Source of the DNA: Lycium barbarum
Lineage: Eukaryota; Streptophyta; Magnoliopsida; Solanales; Solanaceae
Assembly (NCBI RefSeq): GCF_019175385.1
Contig: NC_083339.1
Span: 115,429,601-115,493,600 of the forward strand
DNA: 64,000 nucleotides
Reading direction: 5' to 3'
Position 1 is the stretch's first letter. Every line of letters begins with the position of its first letter. Positions 58,842 to 64,000 of this stretch are shown here, in pieces. The translations under genes and the position numbers were made by a program. The notes below the pieces were generated by a model, which ran no database searches, had not been told where the DNA came from, and saw only the letters and a program-made list of their open reading frames with translations.

Positions 58842-58851
58842 CAAACCTAAG
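58842..58851 (+). repeat. 10-bp target-site duplication CAAACCTAAG of MULE-2 (right)
   Basis: Matches 56336-56345. Confidence 0.92.
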
Positions 58852-58936
58852 TGCCTATCACAAAAAGTAAAAGATTATCAGCTAAATTGATAGCTACAGA
58901 AACTTTTTATATGTTTTTCAGCAAACAAATTGCTTA

Positions 58937-59177
58937 GAGCCCGTTTGGATTGGCTTATAAGTTGTGTATAAGTTGTTTTCAGCTTTTTTGAGTGTTTGGT
59001 TGGCCAGCTTAAAGCCATTTTGTGTTTAAAATAAACCCAAAAAATTAATTTAGCCCGTTTGGCTTAGCTTGCTTATAAGCTGAAAACAGCTTATAAGCCA
59101 AAAAAAAAAATTGACCTACCCTAACTTTTTTTTTTTTAGCTTATAAGCTGTTTTTTTAAGCCCATCCAAACAGGCTC
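58937..59177 (+). mobile_element. Tourist-like MITE, 241 bp
   Basis: Inverted termini GAGCCCGTTTGGAT and ATCCAAACAGGCTC, flanked by the 3-bp duplication TTA (58934-58936, 59178-59180). Internal GCTTATAAGCTG/CAGCTTATAAGC complementarity. A TTA target is typical of PIF/Harbinger-derived MITEs. It lies in the predicted 5' intron of the PGK homologue. Confidence 0.88.
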
Positions 59178-59200
59178 TTAATCTGCAGATCCAATTTTAT

Positions 59201-59241
<41 letters not shown>
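59201..59241 (+). repeat. (AAT)n microsatellite
   Basis: Read directly; inside the predicted 5' intron. Confidence 0.95.
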
Positions 59242-59242
<1 letters not shown>

Positions 59243-59263
59243 GCCCTAGAAGGGATAGCTTAC

Positions 59264-59318
59264 CTGCAAGAGAAAACCGTCGATTAAGGTTTCAAAGCGC
59301 CGTTGGGTTTCTGTTTGT
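59264..59318 (-). other. Predicted 5'-UTR exon of the PGK homologue
   Basis: Minus-strand CGCTTTGAAACCTTAATCGA..., ending TTGCAG|GTAAGC at 59264. It could splice to the acceptor at 56332. The exon start is unknown, and an (AAT)n tract lies just upstream. Inference only. Confidence 0.35.

Positions 59319-59403
<85 letters not shown>
59319..59403 (+). repeat. (AAT)n microsatellite at the predicted PGK promoter
   Basis: About 28 repeats between the predicted 5' exon and a TATA-like TTTATATTTATT on the minus strand (about 59397-59408). Confidence 0.95.
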
Positions 59404-59404
<1 letters not shown>

Positions 59405-60436
59405 TAAAGTGGACTGGGCTCGAACAAGATGTTACGGGTCATTTGCACTTTTGACCCTATTTTGTACTGGTCTTTAATTTTTGTCCCTCAAGTCAAACAA
59501 CTTTTTCTAGCGGCATAACTTTATATTTGAGCACTATAATATCCCACAAGTAATGCTCTGCGTCCTTAAAAAACTTATGCCTATAAATTCAATTTTGAAA
59601 GGTAAAATTAAAGACCAGTCCATTTGAAGGGCCAAAATTAAAGACCAACCCATTTGAAGGACAAACAATACAACAAACTAACATATTTCAGCTTAGCCCA
59701 TAAATGGTAGGACACTAAAAGCCCAAATAACGAAAAATGATTATCGTCAAGAATGACTGTGAAATGTCAGTTGTACCCTTCTATTAAGTTGATGCATCAT
59801 TGAGTTACTTTTCGTGAGCTGAGAGTATGATGCCACTCACCCTCTCTCTCTTGGGCGTTGAAGTGTCAATATCTGTCCAAATTGTTTTCAACAATTAATG
59901 TAAGATGTGACTACATCAAAAGGTCATCATTATAACGTACTATCACAGCTATACTTGGTGCATTGTATCTTTTGTATAATGTATTATACCCTCTTCATTA
60001 CAATTATTTTCCATTGTTGAGAAAAACATAGCTGTATTCATTTAAAAAAACCCTCTAAACACATTCTCATTAAATATAATATGTACAAGTCATGGAAGGA
60101 GTTAATGAAGGAGGTAATCTTGTACCATAATTACCATTGAAACTGACTTCCGCCAACTTTGTTTCATGGAAAGCCTAGTTACACTCTCTTCTTATCATAT
60201 ACAATCTCATCGGGTGTATGAATTACTCCGTGGATATTTCTGATAAAGTTTTAGACAAGATAAGACAAATTGATCCTTCATGCCATATTGGCCTCAGTCC
60301 TAGAGGCTATTGCACCATTCATAACCTCTTCTCAGACTTCTCACCAAGCATGGAACATAATCCAAAAAAACATATGCAAATAAATCCAGATCATGAATCA
60401 TGTCGCTCAAAGAACACCTCTATGTGATTCAACGAG
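59404..60436. other. No gene; possible decayed MITE
   Basis: At 59437-59680 the words GGTCTTTAATTTTTGTCC and, inverted, GGCCAAAATTAAAGACC suggest an old inverted-repeat element without clear ends. The short open frame at 60218-60427 is not recognised. Confidence 0.35.
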
Positions 60437-60652
60437 GTGCAAATTATAACTGAGTATCTTCAACAAATCTGCACTATTGCGGATAAGCTTCGCCTTGTTA
60501 GTTCTCTTATTGTACAAGATGATCTCATTCTCTACACCATGAATGGAGTTGGTCGTGATTACAAGGAAATAGCTGTTGCTACGAAGGCCTGTGGTACTTG
60601 CATCTCATTTGAAGATCTCCATGATAAACTCATAGACTTCGAATCCTATTTG
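60437..60652 (+). pseudogene. Ty1/copia gag fragment
   Basis: Encodes ITEYLQQICTIADKLRLVSS, LIVQDDLILYTMNGVGRDYK, EIAVATKACGTCISFEDLHD, KLIDFESYL. This is the Gag (UBN2-like) region of copia elements, with the typical ...YLQQI...AD.L......I.DDLI...L.GLG..YK pattern. Neither start nor end of Gag is present. It is cut at 60652 by the inverted LTR beginning TGTCATGACCC. Confidence 0.8.
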
Positions 60653-61625
60653 TGTCATGACCCAAAATCACTTAGCCGTGCGGGCACTTACCATTTTCCA
60701 CCTTGGTAGGAAAACCATTCCCTTACCAAACATGCAATCTATCAATGTGGAAGAACAATGTAATAATAATAAATCTCAAGATCAATTAAAAGAGAATAAG
60801 TGTAGAATACATCTTCTACCCAATACATCTGGTCTAAGTCAGGACAAGAGCAAACAATAAACACATAGGTCTGAATATATAAGAAGAACAATCTGAATGT
60901 TTCCATACAAGGCTCATAACATCAAAAGGAATACTGTCTGGAAATAGATGACAAGTATACGAAGAATAGAAACTCGAGCTGCAAATCTGGCAGTAGCTCA
61001 CCCTCCAACAACACCATCTCAGGAAACACTCTTAAGGATCAGAAATAGAACCTGTAACAGACTCTACACTCAAAAAGAGAGTACAGCAAGAGTAGCATCA
61101 GTACAAACATGTACTGAGTAAGCATCATAGGGTGACTAAGATTAGTTCACGCATATAAGCATAACATCAACAAGATAAACAGATGGGCACATAATACCCA
61201 GACTAAGGTCATAGAATATCCCATAACCAAATCACAACCTAAAATGAAACTTCTAAACCATAAGTTTGTTGAGTCTCAATAATCTCAAATAATAATCACA
61301 AAACCAAGTTCTGAACCTAAGCAGAGTCACTACTCTGGAATCTGACCCAGACTGTAATCCAATATATGCCACCATAATGATACGAATAGACCATACTAAA
61401 TCAGACATGAAGAACCATATGATGATGCAAAATAAAATGCAATGCTGTGCAATACAATTCACTGGTCAAATACCTCAAACATGTACACACATGCTAAAGG
61501 CATTGTTCGCTCAATAGTCATGACCCATGGGGGACCCGCGAAGTCCATGTACCTCTCGCTTTGGTATATAACTCGGATCACGAGTTCACAAATAGGCCAC
61601 ATCCTCACCCCTTGTCAAATGCGCC
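60653..61625 (-). mobile_element. Inverted LTR fragment of the Tekay-1 family
   Basis: TGTCATGACCCAAAATCACT...GTGCGGGCACTTACC is the reverse complement of the Tekay-1 LTR end. Further similarity (CATGGACTTCGCGGGTCCCCC on the minus strand) matches 9843-9862. The other terminus is not found; an (AT)n tract follows. Confidence 0.65.
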
Positions 61626-61793
61626 TTATATATATATATATATATTATTACACCTCATAGTTTTGTACGTTGAGATTCGTTAGGTGTTAATTGTTCAATT
61701 GTAGACACAAGAGTTAATTTCTAGGATATATGAGATTATATGCGCCTATCTGATAGTTATGATGTTTTAAGTTCATGTAATAGGTCATGGAAG
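61626..61793. other. Short fragment resembling an LTR start
   Basis: TTACACCTCATAGTTTTGTACGTTGAG on the plus strand looks like the first bases of a Tekay-type LTR, then ends. No gene. Confidence 0.35.
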
Positions 61794-62156
61794 TGTCACG
61801 ACCCAACTGGGGGCCATGACGGGTACCCGGAGCTACCCTATCGAGCACCACCCATCATGCTTGTCATCAAACTCTTCCTGAATATACATTACTCCCAGCA
61901 CGGAACTTGTCATACGACAATCACTATCATTTCCAATATACATCTACCTTTGTGCACATAAGCCTACAAGGCTATCAAAATGATATACAAATATATACTG
62001 TAGTAATCAGGAGGCATCTACTACCCACACATAAGTATCTACGAGTCTCTACAAGAATACTGAGACATAAGGACGGGAAGGACCCCGCCATACCTAATAT
62101 ACATACACAAAAAAATATACCCAAAATCTGCAACTCCGGAGTAGTGCTGCGCTCCA

Positions 62157-62158
<2 letters not shown>

Positions 62159-62223
<65 letters not shown>
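62159..62223 (+). repeat. (AT)n microsatellite
   Basis: Read directly; inside the LTR. Confidence 0.95.
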
Positions 62224-62224
<1 letters not shown>

Positions 62225-63489
62225 CAAGCTCCTAGGAATCCGATTCATCTCCCTGTCTACCTGAGGGCATGAACAAAGTGTCCAAAAAGAAGAAGGACGT
62301 CCGTGCGAACAATGTACTGAGTATGTAAGGCATGAGTAATACTAACATAATAAAGAAATAATGAAACATGAGACAAGGATATAACCTGTACGTCAATTGC
62401 TTCTTAAGGCGAATAGTATGCCTGCTTAACTTTTTAAAGAAAACACATGTCATGCATATCAAATGTACCATACCACAAGACCATTATGCTCACAATAGCA
62501 TCATGTCATAAGCTTTAGAACCTCTAGACATAGATTCTTCATCATCATTATCATATTCATAACACATCTCTTGTCTTTATCTCATGAGTAGCTCTTAATA
62601 GTCATAGACTTATAATTTCCGGAATATGAGAAAGTCATGGAAAGATAAAGGAAGTCGTATTATAGGAGTCATGCCTTAGAAAAAGAAGGGACTAGCCTTA
62701 CATACCTTTATGTCTCCTTGACACTAAACGCTCTTCTTCCAAGCTTACGATTCTACATTCAAGAGAGTTCGCACTATAATTAACTAATCGAAAATATACT
62801 TAAGCTTAAGCTTAAGCTAATGCGACTAAGAGCTAATGAAAATTGGGCAGCATTTCCTTTATTTTTACAACTTTCTCCATGTAATAAACGAACTCCCAAA
62901 TACCATTAACAACACCCAAGACATCATAATCAATAAACTTTTTGAAGTTAAACATTATTCGATTCTTAAAATGCCCTTCCAATGTCATCCATAACCATAA
63001 CTATGGCGTACCACCATATTTGTTTACATATAGTGGTTCTTCAATATTCTTAATATCATTCACCACAAGGTCATACTCATGGCACATCAAGAATCCAAGA
63101 ATACCATTAATTCTACCTTTGAGCTTCATATTCTACTCCTTTCCTTTATTCAAGTTATTCTACAACCAAATACTCTTATTAACATGGATTAAATGTGAAA
63201 CTCACCTTTGATCACATAGGAATGGTCCTTGGATGAAATACTCCATGTGAGAAAACCCCAGCTTGAATTCCAAAGGGCTTCTTGGCCTCTAGCTACCCTA
63301 GAGAGCATCATTGCACTTGATTTCCTTGGATTAATAATGTTTGATCTTTGATTTGCCTTGGATTTATGTTAGTAGGGTGTATAGAATAATCTAGAGCTCT
63401 TAAGAAGTGTGAAGGAAATGAGAGAAATGAAAAATAAGAACTTGGGTCTAATATATATATACTTGCAAAAATCTGACCCGACATGGTTT

Positions 63490-63620
63490 TATACGAACAC
63501 TTATACGGTCCGTATAATTTTATACGATCCGTATAAGTCCATCAGAGACTGGTCCATTCTGAAACTGTTATACGGACCATTATACATGCCGTATAAAGTT
63601 ATGCGGACTGTATAAATGGT
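63490..63620 (-). promoter_or_regulatory. CCGTATA palindrome array in the inverted LTR
   Basis: TTATACGGTCCGTATAA, TTATACGATCCGTATAA, ATACGGACCATTATAC and ATGCGGACTGTATAA dyads in 130 bp. This is the counterpart of 24764-24905. Confidence 0.7.
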
Positions 63621-63982
63621 CGTATAACCCACTTTTCTCCCAAACTTGTTCTCGTCGATCCATTTGTTCTCCAATCCTTATGGAACCTTATTAGCACTTG
63701 CTTAACACTTCATTAGCAATCTAAAAATACTTATAACTCATTCACAAGAACTTACTAAATAATCTTTAACTCGATACTTATGAAACCTTTTCCCCAAACG
63801 CGACTTATACCTCACTTTCCTTCAATGAACTTTCTTCGTCCGATTCATACAACTTCAAAATCTTATCGTATACACTTTAAAACTACCAAATATCCTCCAT
63901 AATGTCATAAGAACTCCATGTTCACCTTAAGCTGACGTTAGAGTACGTATGACACAGCGATATGAAATTCCGAGGTGTAACA

Positions 63983-63996
63983 CTCTCCCCCCTTAA
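63983..63996 (-). promoter_or_regulatory. Polypurine tract of the minus-strand element
   Basis: CTCTCCCCCCTTAA on plus is TTAAGGGGGGAGAG on minus, directly before the LTR start. Confidence 0.8.
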
Positions 63997-64000
63997 GAAC

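Larger units (their letters stand above)
61794..63982 (-). mobile_element. 3' LTR of a minus-strand Tekay-3-family element
   Basis: Plus-strand TGTCACGACCC (61794) to GGTGTAACA (63982) gives a 2189-bp LTR reading TGTTACACC...GTCGTGACA on the minus strand. It matches Tekay-3 LTRs at both ends. A CCGTATA palindrome array is at 63490-63620. An (AT)n tract (62159-62223) is internal. The element body lies beyond 64000. Confidence 0.85.

Overview
This is plant nuclear DNA, most likely from a dicot and probably Solanaceae. The evidence is GT-AG introns, Ty3/gypsy chromoviruses with C-terminal chromodomains and tRNA-iMet primer sites, Ty1/copia fragments, Mutator-like elements, a Tourist-like MITE and long (AT)n/(AAT)n microsatellites. 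The family assignment rests on the look of the repeats and is not proven. Most of the window is nested transposable elements. The only apparently intact host gene is a phosphoglycerate kinase (PGK) homologue at about 54-59 kb on the minus strand.

Layout. 1-3.7 kb: no recognisable gene, a 37-bp minisatellite, a purine/G-rich tract and an (AAT)n tract. 3.7-9.4 kb: the 3' part of a gypsy-type element, with a 41-bp tandem array, a broken ORF of the putative plant transposon protein type, a polypurine tract and a 1.3-kb LTR. 9.4-35.3 kb: an old Tekay/Del-like element (Tekay-1) split by two younger insertions. Tekay-2 (11618-23452, perfect AGAAG target duplication) is an 11.8-kb element with 2.73-kb LTRs and no gag-pol. 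It carries a 5S-rRNA-like segment and is itself hit by a solo LTR (14381-15617, target duplication GTTGT). Tekay-3 (24421-34551) has decayed gag and pol genes and a truncated 3' LTR. 36.8-46 kb: possible gene-remnant exons, a minus-strand Tekay-4 gag with its LTR, a multi-exon gypsy-type ORF with a coiled-coil C-terminus, a copia RT fragment and another LTR.

46-59.3 kb: the most interesting part. MULE-1 (47954-53956) has a perfect 9-bp target duplication, about 630-bp terminal inverted repeats (TIRs), a nearly intact four-exon transposase and, divergently, two small paralogous accessory ORFs. It lies about 100 bp beyond the stop codon of the PGK homologue. MULE-2 (56346-58841) is a non-coding relative inserted 13 bp from a predicted splice acceptor in the 5' intron of the same gene. 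The TIRs of both MULEs share a multi-hairpin architecture (13-bp stems with 3-nt loops) in which stem bases differ between the elements in a compensated way. The PGK homologue keeps a full-length reading frame over six coding exons but has lost several canonical active-site residues, so it looks like a pseudoenzyme.

59.4-64 kb: a copia gag fragment, an inverted Tekay-1-family LTR, and the 3' LTR plus polypurine tract of a minus-strand Tekay-3-family element whose body lies beyond the window.
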